In this document: positions 27,060 through 42,831 of the stretch, one piece after another
How positions within the stretch are numbered: position 1 is the first letter of the stretch
Layout: every line of letters starts with the position of its first letter
Assembly: GCF_019279795.1 (NCBI RefSeq)
Contig: NC_056738.1
Span: 474,480,261 to 474,544,260, forward strand
DNA: 64,000 bases
Source of the DNA: Protopterus annectens
Taxonomy: Eukaryota; Chordata; Ceratodontiformes; Protopteridae
Reading direction: 5' to 3'
The notes under the pieces: generated by a model
Told to the model about the DNA's origin: nothing
What the model saw: only the letters and a program-made list of their open reading frames with translations
Database searches by the model: none
Program-made: the position numbers and the translations under genes

Positions 27060-30000
27060 TGCTAGTACTCCCCAGGCATCAATGACATTATCCTACTGTT
27101 CAATGCATGTACTCCCCCAGGCATCAATGACATTATGCTACTGTTCAATGCATGTACTCTCCCAAGCATCAATGACATTATCCTAGTGCTCAATGCATGT
27201 ACTCCCCCAAGCATCAATGACATTATCCTAGTGCTCAATGAATGGACTCCCTCAAGCATCAATGACATTATCCTACTGATCAATGCATGTACTCCCCCAA
27301 GCATCAATGACATTATCCTACTGATCAATGCATGTACTCCCGCAGGCATCAATGACATTATCCTACTGTTCAATGCATGTACTCCACAGGCATCAATGAC
27401 ATTATCCTACTGCTCAATGCATGTACTCCCCAAGGCATCAATGACATTATCCTACTGATCAATGCATGTACTCCCCCAAGCACCAATGACATTATCCTAC
27501 TGTTCAATGCATGTACTCCCCAAGGCATCTTTGACATTATCCTACTGATCAATGCATGTACTCCTCCAAGCATCAATGACATTATTCTACTGATCAATGC
27601 ATGTACTCCCACAAGCATCACTGACATTATCCTACTGATCAATGCATGTACTCCTCAGGCATGAATGACATTATCCTACTGCTCAATGCATGAACTCCCC
27701 AAGGCATCAATGACATTATCCTACTGTTCAATGCATGTACTCCCCAGGCATCAGTGATATTATCCTACTGTTCAATGCATGTACTCCCCAGGCATCAGTG
27801 ACATTACCCTACTGATCAATGCATGTACTCCCCAGGCATCAATGACATTATCCTACTGCTGAATGCATGTACTCCCCAAGGCATCAATGACATTATCCAA
27901 CTGTTCAATGCCTGTACTCCCCAAGGCATCAATGACATTATCCTACTGTTCAATGCATGTACTCCCCAGGCATCAGTGACATTATCCTACTGATCAATGC
28001 ATGTACTCCTCCAAGCTTCAATGACATTATCCTACTGCTCAATGCATGTATTCCCCCAGGCATCAATTACATTATCTTACTGCACAATGCATGTACTCCC
28101 CAAGGCATCAATGACATTATCCTACTGTTCAATGCATGTATTTCCTAGGCATCAATGACATTATCCTACTGCTCAATGTATGTACTCCACAAGGCATCAA
28201 TGACATTATCCTACTGTTCAATGCCTGTACTCCCCCAGGCATCAATGACATTATCCTACTGATAAATGCATGTACTCCCCCAGACAACAATGACATTATG
28301 CTACTGTTCAATGCATGTACTCCCCCAAGCATCAATGACATTATCCTAGTGCTCAATGCATGTACTCCCCCAAGCATCAATGACATTATCCTAGTGCTCA
28401 ATGAATGGACTCCCCCAAGCATCAATGACATTATCCTACTGATCAATGCATGTACTCCCCCAAGCATCAAAGACATTATCCTACTGATCAATGCATATAC
28501 TCCCGCAGTCATCTATGACATTATCCTACTGTTCAATGCATGTACTCCCCTGGCATCAATGACATTATCCTACTGCTCAATGCATGTACTCCCCAAGGCA
28601 TCAATGACATTATCCTACTGATCAATGCATGTACTCCCTCAAGCATCAATGACATTATCCTACTGTTCAATGCATGTACTCCCCCAAGCATCAATGACAT
28701 TATCCTACTGATCAATGCATGTACTCCCGCAGGCATCAATGACATTATCCTACTGTTCAATGCATGTACTCCCCAGGCATCAATGACATTATCCTACTGC
28801 TCAATGCATGTACTCCCCAAGGCATCAATGACATTATCCTACTGTTCAATGCATGTACTCCCCAGGCATCAGTGACATTAGCCTACTGCTGAATGGATGT
28901 ACTCCGCAGGCATCAATGACATTATCCTACTGTTCAATGCCTGTACTCCCCCAGGCATCAATGACATTATCCTACTGATAAATGCATGTACTCCCCCAGG
29001 TAACAATGACATTATGCTACTGTTCAATGCATGTACTCCCCCAATCATCAATGACATTATCCTACTGATCAATGCATGTACTCCCCCAAGCATCAATGAC
29101 ATTATCCTAGTGCTCAATGAATGGACTCCCCCAAGCATCAATGACATTATCCTACTGATCAATGCATGTACTCCCCTGGCATCAATGACATTATCCTACT
29201 GCTCAATGCATGTACTCCCCAGGCATCAATGACATTATCCTACTGTTCAATGCATGTACTCCGCAGGAATCAATGACATTATCCTACTCTTCAATGTATG
29301 TACTCCCCAGGCATCAATGACATTATCCTTCTGATCAATGCATGTACATCCCCAGGCATCAATGAGATTATGCTACTGTTTAATGCATGTACTCCCCCAG
29401 TCATCAATGACATTATCCTACTGTTTAATGCATGTAATCCCCAAGGCATCAATGACATTATGCTACTGTTCAATGCATGTATTTCCCAGGCATCAATGAC
29501 ATTATCCTACTGCTCAATGTATGTACCCCCCAAGGTATCAATGACATTATCCTACTGTTCAATGCATGTACTCCCCAGGCATAAATGACACTATCCTACT
29601 GTTCAATTGATGTAATCCGCAGGAATCAATGACATTATCCTACTGTTCAATGCATGTACTCCCCAGGCATCAATGACATTATCCTACTGTTCAATGCATG
29701 TACTCCGCAGGAATCAATGACATTATCCTACTCTTCAATGTATGTACTCCCCAGGCATCAATGACATTATCCTACTGGTCAATGCATGTACTCCCCCAGG
29801 CATCAATGACTTTATCCTTCTTTTCAATGCATGTACTCCCCCAAGCATCAATGACATTATCCTGCTGTTAAATGCACGTACTCCCCCAAACATCAATGAC
29901 ATTATCCTGCTGTTCAATGCATGTACTCCCCAGGCATCAATGACATTATCCTACTGTTCAGTGCATGTACTCCCCAAAACATCAATGACATTATCCTACT

Positions 30001-30330
30001 GTTCAATGCATGTACTCCCCATGCATCAATGACATTATCCTACTGCTCAGTGCATGTACTCCCCCAAGCATGAATGACATTATCCTAGTGCTCAATGAAT
30101 GGACTCCCTCAAGCATCAATGACATTATCCTACTGATCAATGCATGTACTCCCCCAAGCATCAATGACATTATCCTAGTGCTCAATGAATGGACCCCCTC
30201 AAGCATCAATGACATTATCCTACTGATCAATGTATGTACTCCCCCAAGCATCAATGACATTATCCTACTGATCAATGCATGTACTCCCGCAGGCATCAAT
30301 GACATTATCCTACTGTTCAATGCATGTACT
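27060..30330. repeat. Satellite block duplicated ~7.18 kb downstream (first copy)
   Basis: Marker variants in this ~3.3-kb block recur at 34240-37440 at offsets of 7184-7230 bp. Examples are the GGCATCTTTGACATT monomer at 27525 and 34709, and the block with CCCCCAGACAACAATG at 28274 and 35458. Parts also match 19250-20090 at offsets of ~8126-8171. Small offset changes correspond to gain or loss of single monomers. Confidence 0.75.
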
Positions 30331-33300
30331 CCCCAGGCATGAATGACATTATCCTACTGCTCAATGCATGTACTCCCCAAGGCATCAATGACATTATCCT
30401 ACTGTTCAATGTAGGTACTCCCCAGGCATCAGTGACATTATCCTACTGTTCAATGCATGTACTCCCCAAGGCATCAATGACATTATCCTACTGATCAATG
30501 CATGTACTCCTCCAAGCATCAATGACATTATTCTACTGATCAATGCATGTACTCCCGCAAGCATCACTGACATTATCCTACTGATCAATGCATGTACTCC
30601 CCAGGCATGAATGACATTATCCTACTGCTCAATGCATGTACTCCCCAAGGCATCAATGACATTATCCTACTGTTCAATGTAGGTACTCCCCAGGCATCAG
30701 TGACATTATCCTACTGTTCAATGCATGTACTTCCCAGGCATCAATGACATTGTCCTACTGATCAATGCATGTACTCCTCCAAGCTTCAATGACATTATCC
30801 TACTGCTCAATGAATGTACTCCCCAGGCATCAGTGACATTATCCTACTGATCAATGCATGTACTCCTCCAAGCTTCAATGACATTATCCTACTGCTCAAT
30901 GCATGTATTCCTCCAGGGATCAATGACATTATCCTACTGCACAATGCATGTACTCCCCAAGACATCAATGACATTATCCTACTGTTCAATGCATGTATTT
31001 CCCAGGCATCAATGACATTATCCTACTGCTCAATGTATGTACTCCACAAGGCATCAATGACATTATCCTACTGTTCAATGCCTGTACTCCCCCAGGCATC
31101 AATGACATTATCCTACTGATAAATGCATGTACTCCCCCAGGCAACAATGACATTATGCTACTGTTCAATGCATGTACTCCCCCAAGCATCAATGACATTA
31201 TCCTAGTGCTCAATGCATGTACTCCCGCAAGCATCAATGACATTATCCTAGTTCTCAATGAATGGACTCCCCCAAGCATCAATGACATTATCCTACTGAT
31301 CAATGCATGTACTCCCCCAAGCATCAATGACATTATCCTACTGATCAATGCATATACTCCCGCAGTCATCTATGACATTATCCTACTGTTCAATGCATGT
31401 ACTCCCCTGGCATCAATGACATTATCCTACTGTTCAATGCATGTACTGCCCAAGGCATCAAAGACATTATCCTACTGATCAATGCATGTACTCCCCCAAG
31501 CACCAATGACATTGTCCTACTGTTCAAAGAATGTACTCCCCAAGGCATCCTTGACAGTATCCTACTGATTAATGCATGTACTCCTCCAAGCATCAATGAC
31601 ATTATTCTACTGATCAATGCATGAACTCACGCAAACATCACTGACATTATCCTACTGATCAATGCATGTACTCCCCAGGCATCAATGACATTATCATACT
31701 GCTCAATGCATGTACTCCCCAAGGCATCAATGACATTATCCTACTGTTCAATGCATGTACTCCCCAGGCATCAGTGACATGATCCTACTGTTCAATGCAT
31801 GTACTCCCCCAAGCATCAATGACAGTATCCTGCTGATCAATGCATGTATTCCCCCAGGCATCAATGACATTGTCCTACTGCACAATGCTTGTACTCCCCA
31901 AGGCATCAATGACATTATCCTACTGTTCAATGCATGTATTTCCCAGGCATCAATGACATTATCCTACTGCTCAATGTATGTACTCCCCAAGGCATCAATG
32001 ACATTATCTTACTGTTCAATGCATGTACTCCCCAGGCATAAATGACGCTATCCTACTGTTCAATGCATGTACTCCGCAGGAATCAATGACATTATCCTAC
32101 TCTTCAATGCATGTACTCCCCAGGCATCAATGACATTATCCTACTGCTCAATGCCTGTACTCCCCCAGGCATCAATGACATTATCCTACTGATAAATGCA
32201 TGTACTCCCCAAGCATCAATGACATTATCCTACTGATCAATGCATGTACTCCCCAAGGGATCAATGACATTATCCTACTGTTCAATGCACATACTCCCCA
32301 GGCATCAATGACATTATCCTGCTGTTCAATGCAAGTACTCCCCAGGCATCAATGACGTTATCCTTCTGATCAATGCATGTACTTCCCCAGGCATCAATGA
32401 CATTATGCTACTGTTTAATGCATGTACTCCCCCAGTCATCAATGACATTATCCTACTGATCAATGGATGTACTCCTCAAGGCATCAATGACATTATGCTA
32501 CTGTTCAATGCATATATTTCCCAGGCATCAATGACATTATCCTACTGCTCAATGTATGTACTCCCCAAGGTATCAATGACATTATCCTACTGTTCAATGC
32601 ATGTACTCCCCAGGCATAAATGACACTATCCTACTGTTCAATTGATGTAATCCGCAGGAATCAATGACATTATCCTACTGTTCAATGCATGTACTCCCCA
32701 GGCATCAATGACATTATCCAACTGTTCAATGCATGTACTCCGCAGGAATCAATGACATTATCCTACTCTTCAATGTATGTACTCCCCAGGCATCAATGAC
32801 ATTATCCTACTGGTCAATGCATGTACTCCCCCAGGCATCAATGACTTTATCCTTCTGTTCAATGCATGTACTCCCCCAAGCATCAATGACATTATCCTGC
32901 TGTTCAATGCATGTACTCCCCAGGCATCAATGACATTATCCTACTGTTCAGTGCATGTACTCCCCCAAACATCAATGACATTATCCTACTGTTCAATGCA
33001 TGTGCTCCCCATGCATCAATGACATTATCCTACTGCTCAGTGCATGTACTCCCCCAAGCATGAATTACATTATCCTAGTGCTCAATGAATGGACTCCCTC
33101 AAGCATCAATGACATTATCCCACTGATCAATGCATGTACTCCCCCAAGCATCAATGACATTATCCTAGTGCTCAATGAATGGACTCCCTCAAGCATCAAT
33201 GACATTATCCTACTGATCAATGCATGTACTCCCCAGGCATCAATGACATTATCCTGCTGATCAATGCAAGTACTCCCCAGGCATCAATGACATTATCCTA

Positions 33301-34239
33301 CTGTTCAATGCATGTACTCCCCCAGGCATCAATGACATTATGCTACTGTTCAATGCATGTACTCTCCCAAGCATCAATGACATTATCCTAGTGCTCAATG
33401 CATGTACTCCCCCAAGCATCAATGACATTATCCTAGTGCTCAATGAATGGACTCCCTCAAGCATCAATGACATTATCCTACTGATCAATGCATGTTCTCC
33501 CCCAAGCATCAATGACATTATCCTACTGATCATGCATGTACTCCCGCAGGCATCAATGACATTATCCTACTGTTCAGTGCATGTACTCCCCAGGCATCAA
33601 TGACATTACCCTACTGCTCAATGCATGTACTCCCCAAGGCATCAATGACATTATCCTACTGATCAATGCATGTACTCCCCCAAGCACCAATGACATTATC
33701 CTACTGTTCAATGCATGTACTCCCCAAGGCATCAATCACATTATCCTACTGATCAATGCATGTACTCCTCCAAGCATCAATGACATTATTCTACTGATCA
33801 TGCATGTACTCCCCAAGCATCAATGACATTATCCTACTGATCAATGCATGTACTCCTCAGGCATGAATGACATTATCCTACTGCTCAATGCATGAACTCC
33901 CCAAGGCATCAGTGACATTATCCTACTGTTCAATGCATGTACTCCCCAGGCAGCAGTGATGTTATCCTACTGTTCAATGCATGTACTCCCCAGGCATCAG
34001 TGACATTACCCTACTGATCAATGCATGTACTCCCCAGGCATCAATGACATTATCCTATTGCTCAATGCATGTACTCCCCCAAACATCAATGACATTATCC
34101 TACTGTTCAATGCATGTACTCCCCATGCATCAATGACATTATCCTACTGCTCAGTGCATGTACTCCCCCAAGCATCAATGACATTATCCTACTGATCAAT
34201 GCATGTACTCCCCAGGCATCAATGACATTATCCTGCTGA

Positions 34240-37200
34240 TCAATGCAAGTACTCCCTAGGCATCAATGACATTATCCTACTGTTCAATGCATGTACTCCC
34301 CCAGGCATCAATGACATTATGCTACTGTTCAATGCATGTACTCTCCCAAGCATCAATGACATTATCCTAGTGCTCAATGCATGTACTCCCCCAAGCATCA
34401 ATGACATTATCCTAGTGCTCAATGAATGGACTCCCTCAAGCATCAATGACATTATCCTACTGATCAATGCATGTTCTCCCCCAAGCATCAATGACATTAT
34501 CCTACTGATCAATGCATGTACTCCCGCAGGCATCAATGACATTGTCCTACTGTTCAGTGCATGTACTCCCCAGGCATCAATGACATTACCCTACTGCTCA
34601 ATGCATGTACTCCCCAAGGCATCAATGACATTATCCTACTGATCAATGCATGTACTCCCCCAAGCACCAATGACATTATCCTACTGTTCAATGCATGTAC
34701 TCCCCAAGGCATCTTTGACATTATCCTACTGATCAATGCATGTACTCCTCCAAGCATCAATGACATTATTCTACTGATCAATGCATGTACTCCCACAAGC
34801 ATCACTGACATTATCCTACTGATCAATGCATGTACTCCTCAGGCATGAATGACATTATCCTACTGCTCAATGCATGAACTCCCCAAGGCATCAATGACAT
34901 TATCCTACTGTTCAATGCATGTACTCCCCAGGCATCAGTGATATTATCCTACTGTTCAATGCATGTACTCCCCAGGCATCAGTGACATTACCCTACTGAT
35001 CAATGCATGTACTCCCCAGGCATCAATGACATTATCCTACTGCTGAATGCATGTACTCCCCAAGGCATCAATGACATTATCCTACTGTTCAATGCCTGTA
35101 CTCCCCAAGGCATCAATGACATTATCCTACTGTTCAATGCATGTACTCCCCAGGCATCAGTGACATTATCCTACTGATCAATGCATGTACTCCTCCAAGC
35201 TTCAATGACATTATCCTACTGCTCAATGCATGTATTCCCCCAGGCATCAATGACATTATCCTACTGCACAATGCATGTACTCCCCAAGGCATCAATGACA
35301 TTATCCTACTGTTCAATGCATGTATTTCCCAGGCATCAATGACATTATCCTACTGCTCAATGTATGTACTCCACAAGGCATCAATGACATTATCCTACTG
35401 TTCAATGCCTGTACTCCCCCAGGCATCAATGACATTATCCTACTGATAAATGCATGTACTCCCCCAGACAACAATGACATTATGCTACTGTTCAATGCAT
35501 GTACTCCCCCAAGCATCAATGACATTATCCTAGTGCTCAATGCATGTACTCCCCCAAGCATCAATGACATTATCCTAGTGCTCAATGAATGGACTCCCCC
35601 AAGCATCAATGACATTATCCTACTGATCAATGCATGTACTCCCCCAAGCATCAAAGACATTATCCTACTGATCAATGCATATACTCCTGCAGTCATCTTT
35701 GACATTATCCTACTGTTCAATGCATGTACTCCCCTGGCATCAATGACATTATCCTACTGCTCAATGCATGTACTCCCCAAGGCATCAATGACATTATCCT
35801 ACTGATCAATGCATGTACTCCCCAAAGCACCAATGACATTATCCTACTGTTCAATGCATGTACTCCCCAAGGCATCAATGACATTATCCTACTGTTCAAT
35901 GCATGTACTCCCCAGGCATCAGTAACATTATCCTACTGATCAATGCATGTACTCCTCCAAGCTTCAATGACATTATCCTACTGCTCAATGCATGTATTCC
36001 CCCAGGCATCAATGACATTATCCTACTGCACAATGCATGTACTCCCCAAGGCATCAATGACATTATCCTACTGTTCAATGCATGTATTTCCCAGGTATCA
36101 ATGACATTATCCTACTGCTCAATGTATGTACTCCACAAGGCATCAATGACATTATCCTACTGTTCAATGCCTGTACTCCCCCAGGCATCAATGACATTAT
36201 CCTACTGATAAATGCATGTACTCCCCCAGGTAACAATGACATTATGCTACTGTTCAATGCATGTACTCCCCCAATCATCAATGACATTATCCTAGTGCTC
36301 AATGCATGTACTCCCCCAAGCATCAATGACATTATCCTAGTGCTCAATGAATGGACTCCCCCAAGCATCAATGACATTATCCTACTGATCAATGCATGTA
36401 CTCCCCTGGCATCAATGACATTATCCTACTGCTCAATGCATGTACTCCCCAGGCATCAATGACATTATCCTACTGTTCAATGCATGTACTCCGCAGGAAT
36501 CAATGACATTATCCTACTCTTCAATGTATGTACTCCCCAGGCATCAATGACATTATCCTTCTGATCAATGCATGTACATCCCCAGGCATCAATGAGATTA
36601 TGCTACTGTTTAATGCATGTACTCCCCCAGTCATCAATGACATTATCCTACTGTTTAATGCATGTAATCCCCAAGGCATCAATGACATTATGCTACTGTT
36701 CAATGCATGTATTTCCCAGGCATCAATGACATTATCCTACTGCTCAATGTATGTACCCCCCAAGGTATCAATGACATTATCCTACTGTTTAATGCATGTA
36801 CTCCCCAGGCATAAATGACACTATCCTACTGTTCAATTGATGTAATCCGCAGGAATCAATGACATTATCCTACTGTTCAATGCATGTACTCCGCAGGAAT
36901 CAATGACATTATCCTACTCTTCAATGTATGTACTCCCCAGGCATCAATGACATTATCCTACTGGTCAATGCATGTACTCCCCCAGGCATCAATGACTTTA
37001 TCCTTCTTTTCAATGCATGTACTCCCCCAAGCATCAATGACATTATCCTGCTGTTAAATGCATGTACTCCCCCAAACATCAATGACATTATCCTGCTGTT
37101 CAATGCATGTACTCCCCAGGCATCAATGACATTATCCTACTGTTCAGTGCATGTACTCCCCCAAACATCAATGACATTATCCTACTGTTCAATGCATGTA

Positions 37201-37440
37201 CTCCCCATGCATCAATGACATTATCCTACTGCTCAGTGCATGTACTCCCCCAAGCATGAATGACATTATCCTAGTGCTCAATGAATGGACTCCCTCAAGC
37301 ATCAATGACATTATCCTACTGATCAATGCATGTACTCCCCCAAGCATCAATGACATTATCCTAGTGCTCAATGAATGGACTCCCTCAAGCATCAATGACA
37401 TTATCCTACTGATCAATGCATGTACTCCCCAAGGCATCAA
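34240..37440. repeat. Satellite block duplicated ~7.18 kb downstream (second copy)
   Basis: This is the partner of 27060-30330. It holds an extra local duplication with a 762-bp period (17 monomers): the series at 35141-35500 recurs at 35903-36260 with the same rare variants (AAGCTTC, TGTATTCCCCC, CTGCACAATG, TGTATTTCCC). Confidence 0.75.
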
Positions 37441-40400
37441 TGACATTATCCTACGGATCAATGCATGTACTCCCCCAAGCACCAATGACATTATCCTACT
37501 GTTCAATGCATGTACTCCACCAGGCATCAATGACATTATCCTACTGATCAATGCATGTACTCCTGCAAGCATCACTGACATTATCCTACTGATCAATGCA
37601 TGTACTCCCGCAAGCATCACTGACATTATCCCTTTGATCAATGCATGTACTCCCCAGGCATGAATGACATTATCCTACTGCTCAATGCATGTACTCCCCA
37701 AGGCATCAATGACATTATCCTACTGTTCAATGCATGTACTCCCTAGGCATCAGTGACATTATCCTACTGTTCAATGCATGTACTCCCCAGGCATCAGTGA
37801 CATTATCCTACTGATCAATGCATGTACTCCCCAGGCATCAGTGACATTATCCTACTGCTCAATGCATGTACTCCCCAAGGCATCAATGACATTATCCTAC
37901 TGTTCAATGCATGTACTCCCCAAGGAATCAATGACATTATCCTACTGTTCAATGCATGTTCTCCCCAGGCATCACTGACATTATCCTACTGATCAATGCA
38001 TGTACTCCTCCAAGCTTCAATGACATTATCCTACTGCTCAATGCATGTATTCCCCCAGGCATCAATGACATTATCCTACTGCACAATGCATGTACTCCCC
38101 AAGGCATCAATGACATTATCCTACTGTTCAATGCATGTATTTCCCAGGCATCAATGACATTATCCTACTGCTCAATGCATGTACTCCCCAGGCATCAATG
38201 ACATTATCCTACTCTTCAATGTATGTACTCCCCAGGCATCAATGACATTATCCTACTGATAAATGCATGTACTCCCCCAGGCAACAATGACATTATGCTA
38301 CTGTTCAATGCATGTACTCCCCCAAGCATCAATGACATTATCCTAGTGCTCAATGCATGTACTCCCCCAAGCATCAATGACATTATCCTAGTGCTCAATG
38401 AATGGACTCCCCCAAGCATCAATGACATTATCCTACTGATCAATGCATGTACTCCCCCAAGCATCAATGACATTATCCTACTGATCAATGCATGTACTCC
38501 CGCAGTCATCTATGACATTATCCTACTGTTCAATGCATGTACTCCCCTGGCATCAATGACATTATCCTACTGCTCAATGCATGTACTCCCCAGGCATCAA
38601 TGACATTATCCTACTGTTCAATGCATGTACTCCCCCAAGCACCAATGAGATTATCCTACTGTTCAATGCATGTACTCCCCAAGGCATCAATGACATTATC
38701 CTACTGTTCAATGCATGTACTCCCCAGGCATCAATGACATTATCCTACTGATCAATGCATGTACTCCTCCAAGCTTCAATGACATTATCCTACTGTTCAA
38801 TGCATGTACTCCCCAGGCATCAATGACATTATCCTACTGCTCAATGCATGTACTCCCCAAGGCATCAATGACATTATCCTACTGATCAATGCATGTACTC
38901 CACAGGCATTAATGACATTATCCTGCTGTTCAATGCATGTACTCCCACAAGCATCACTGACATTATCCTACTGCTCAATGCATGTATTCCCCCAGGCATC
39001 AATGACATTATCCTACTGATCAATGCATGTACTCCCGCAGGCATCAATGACATTATCCTACTGTTCAATGCATGTACTCCCGCAAGCATCACTGACATTA
39101 TCCTGCTGCTCAATGCATGAACTCCCCAAGCATCAATGACATTATCCTACTGCACAGTGCATGTACTCCCCCAAGCATCAATGACATTATCCTACTGATC
39201 AATGCATGTACTCCCCAGGCATCAATGACATTATCCTACTGCTCAATGCATGTACTCCCCAGGCATCAATGACATTATCCTACTGTTCAATGCATGTACT
39301 CCCCAGGCATCAATGACATTATCCTACTGATCAATGCATGTACTCCCCAGGCATCAATGACATTATTCTGCTGATCAATGCAAGTACTCCCCAGGCATCA
39401 ATGACATTATCCTACTGTACAATGCATGTACTCACCAGGCATCAATGACATTATCCTACTGTTCAATGCATGTACTCCCCAAGGCATCAATGACATTATC
39501 CTACTGTTCAATGCATGTATTTCCCAGTTATCAATGACATTATCCTACTGATCAATGCATGTACTCCCCAAGGGATCAATGACATTATCCTACTGTTCAA
39601 TGCATGTACTCCCCCAAGCACCAATGACATTATCCTACTGTTCAATGCATGTACTCCCCAAGGCATCAATGACATTACCCTACTGTTCAAGGTATGTACT
39701 CCCCAGGCATCAATGACATTATCCTACTGTACAATGCATGTACTCCCCCAGGCATCAATGACTTTACCCCACTCTCCAACGTATCTACTCCCCAGGCATC
39801 AATGACATTATCCTACTGATCAATGCATGTACTCCCCCAAACATCAATGACATTATCCTGCTGCTCAATACATGTACTCCCCAGGCATCAATGAAGTTAT
39901 CCTACTGTTTAGTGCATGTACTCCCCCAAACGTCAGTGACATTATCCTACTGTTCAATGCATGTACTTCCCCAGGCATCAATGACATTATCCTACTGCTC
40001 AATGTATGTACTCCCCAAAACATCAATGACATTATCCTACTGTTCAATGCATGTACTCCCCTGGCATCAATGACATTATCCTACTGCTCAATGCATGTAC
40101 TCCCCAAGCATCAATGACATTATCCTACTGTTCAATGCATGTACTCCCCAAGCATCAATGACATTATCCTACTGATCAATGCATGTACTCCCCAAGCATC
40201 AATGACATTATCCTACTGATTAATACATGTACTGCTCCAAGCATCAATGACATTATCCTACTGATAAATGCATGTACTCCCCAAGCATCAATGACATTAT
40301 CCTACTGATCAATGCATGTACTCCCCAGGCATCAATGACATTATCCTACTGTTCAATGCATGTACTCCCGCAGGCATCAATGACATTATCCTACTGCTCA

Positions 40401-42831
40401 ATGCATGTACTCCCCAAGGCATCAATGACATTATCCTACTGTTCAATGCATGTACTCCCCAGGCATCAATGACATTATCCTACTGTTAAATGCATGTACT
40501 CCCCATGCATCAATGACATTATCCTACTGATCAATGCATGTACTCCCCCAAGCATCAATGACATTATCCTACTGTTCAATGCATGTACTCCCCAGGCATC
40601 AATGACATTATCCTACTGTTCAATGCATGTACTCCCCAAAGCATCAATGACATTATCCTACTGCTCAATGCATGTACTCCCCTGGCATCAATGACATTAT
40701 CCTACTGTTCAATGCATGTACTCCCCAGGCATCAGTGACATTATCCTACTGATCAATGCATGTACTCCAACAAGCTTCAATGACATTATCCTACTGTTCA
40801 ATGCATGTATTCCCCCACGCAACAATGACATTATCCTACTGTACAATGCATGTACTCCCAAGCATCAGTGACATTATCCTACTGTTCAATGCATGTACTC
40901 CCCAGGCATCAATGACATTATCCTACTGCTCAATGCATGTACTCCCCAAGGCATCAATGACATTATCCTACTGATCAATGCATGTACTCCCCAAGGCATC
41001 AATGCCATTATCTTACTGTTCAATGCATGTACTCCCCAGGCATAAATGATGCTATCCTACTGTTAAATGCATGTACTCCCCAAAACATCAATGACATTAT
41101 CCTGCTGCTCAATGCATGAACTCCCCAAGCATCAATGACATTATCCTACTGATCAATGCATGTACTCCCCCAAGCATCAATGACATTATCCTACTGATCA
41201 ATGCATGTACTCCCGCAGGCATCAATGACATTATCCTACTGTTCAATGCATGTACTCCACCAGGCATCAATGACATTATGCTACTGATCAATGCATGTAC
41301 TCCCCGAAGCACCAATGACATTATCCTACTGCTCAATGCATGTATTCCCCCAGGCATCAATGACATTATCCTACTGATCAATGCATGTACTCCCGCAGGC
41401 ATCAATGACATTATCCTACTGTTCAATGCATGTACTCCACCAGGCATCAATGACATTATCCTACTGATCAATGCATGTACTCCCCAGGCATCAATGACAT
41501 TATCCTACTGATCAATGCATGTACTCCCAGGCATCAATGACATTATCCTACTGCTCAATGCATGTACTCCCCAAGGCATCAATGACATTATCCTACTGTT
41601 CAATGTAGGTACTCCCCAGGCATCAGTGACATTATCCTACTGTTCAATGCATGTACTTCCCAGGCATCAGTGACATTGTCCTACTGATCAATGCATGTAC
41701 TCCCCAGGCATCAGTGACATTATCCTACTGATCAATGCATGTACTCCCCAGGCATCAATGACATTATCCTACTGCTCAATGCATGTACTCCCCAAGGCAT
41801 CAATGACATTATCCTACTGTTCAATGCATGTACTCCCCAGGCATCAATGACATTATCCTACTGCTCAATGCATGTACTCCCCAAGGCATCAATGACATTA
41901 TCCTACTGATCAATGCATGGACTCCCTCAAGCATCAATGACATTATCCTACTGTTCAATGCATGTACTCCCCAGGCATCAATGACATTATCCTACTGATC
42001 AATGCATGTACTCCCCAGGCATCAATGACATTATCCTACTGATCAATGCATGTACTCCCGCAGGCATCAATGACATTATCCTACTGATCAATGCATGTAC
42101 TCCCGCAGGCATCAATGACATTATCCTACTGTTCAATGCATGTACTCCCCAGGCATCAATGACATTATCCTACTGTTCAATGCATGTACTCCCCAGGCAT
42201 CAATGACATTATCCTACTGTTCAATGCATGTACTCCCCAGGCATCAATGACATTATCCTACTGATCAATGCATGCACTCCCCAAGGCATCAATGACATTA
42301 TCCTACTGTTCAATGCATGTACTCCCCTGGCATCGATGCCATTATCCTACTGTTCAATGCATGTACTCCCCAGGCATCAATGACATTATCCTACTGTGCA
42401 ATGCATGTACTCTCCAGGCATCAATGACATTATCCTACTGTTCAATGCATGTACTCCCCCAGGCATCAATGACATTATCCTACTGTTCAATGCATGTACT
42501 CCCCCAGGCATCAATGACATTATCCTACTGTTCAATGCATGTACTCCCCAGGCATCAATGACATTATCCTACTGTTCATTGCATGTACTCCCCAGGCATC
42601 AATGACATTATCCTACTGTTCAATGCATGTACTCCCCCAAGCATCAATGACATTATCCTACTGTTCAATGCATGTACTCCCCCAGGCATCAATGACATTA
42701 TCCTACTGTTCATTGCATGTACTCCCCCAAACATCAATGACATTATCCTACTGATCAATGGATGTACTCCCCAGGCATCAATGACATTATCCTACTGTTC
42801 AATGCATGTAAGACATTATCCTGTCATGATG

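Noticed and set aside
7648..42759. Many open frames of 60-190 codons on both strands inside the array, with repeats such as INACTPPSINDIILL or MSLMPGGVHAL
   Set aside because: They are translations of the 45-bp unit, whose sense and antisense frames happen to lack stops. Frames break at each 44-bp monomer, and no start or regulatory context exists.
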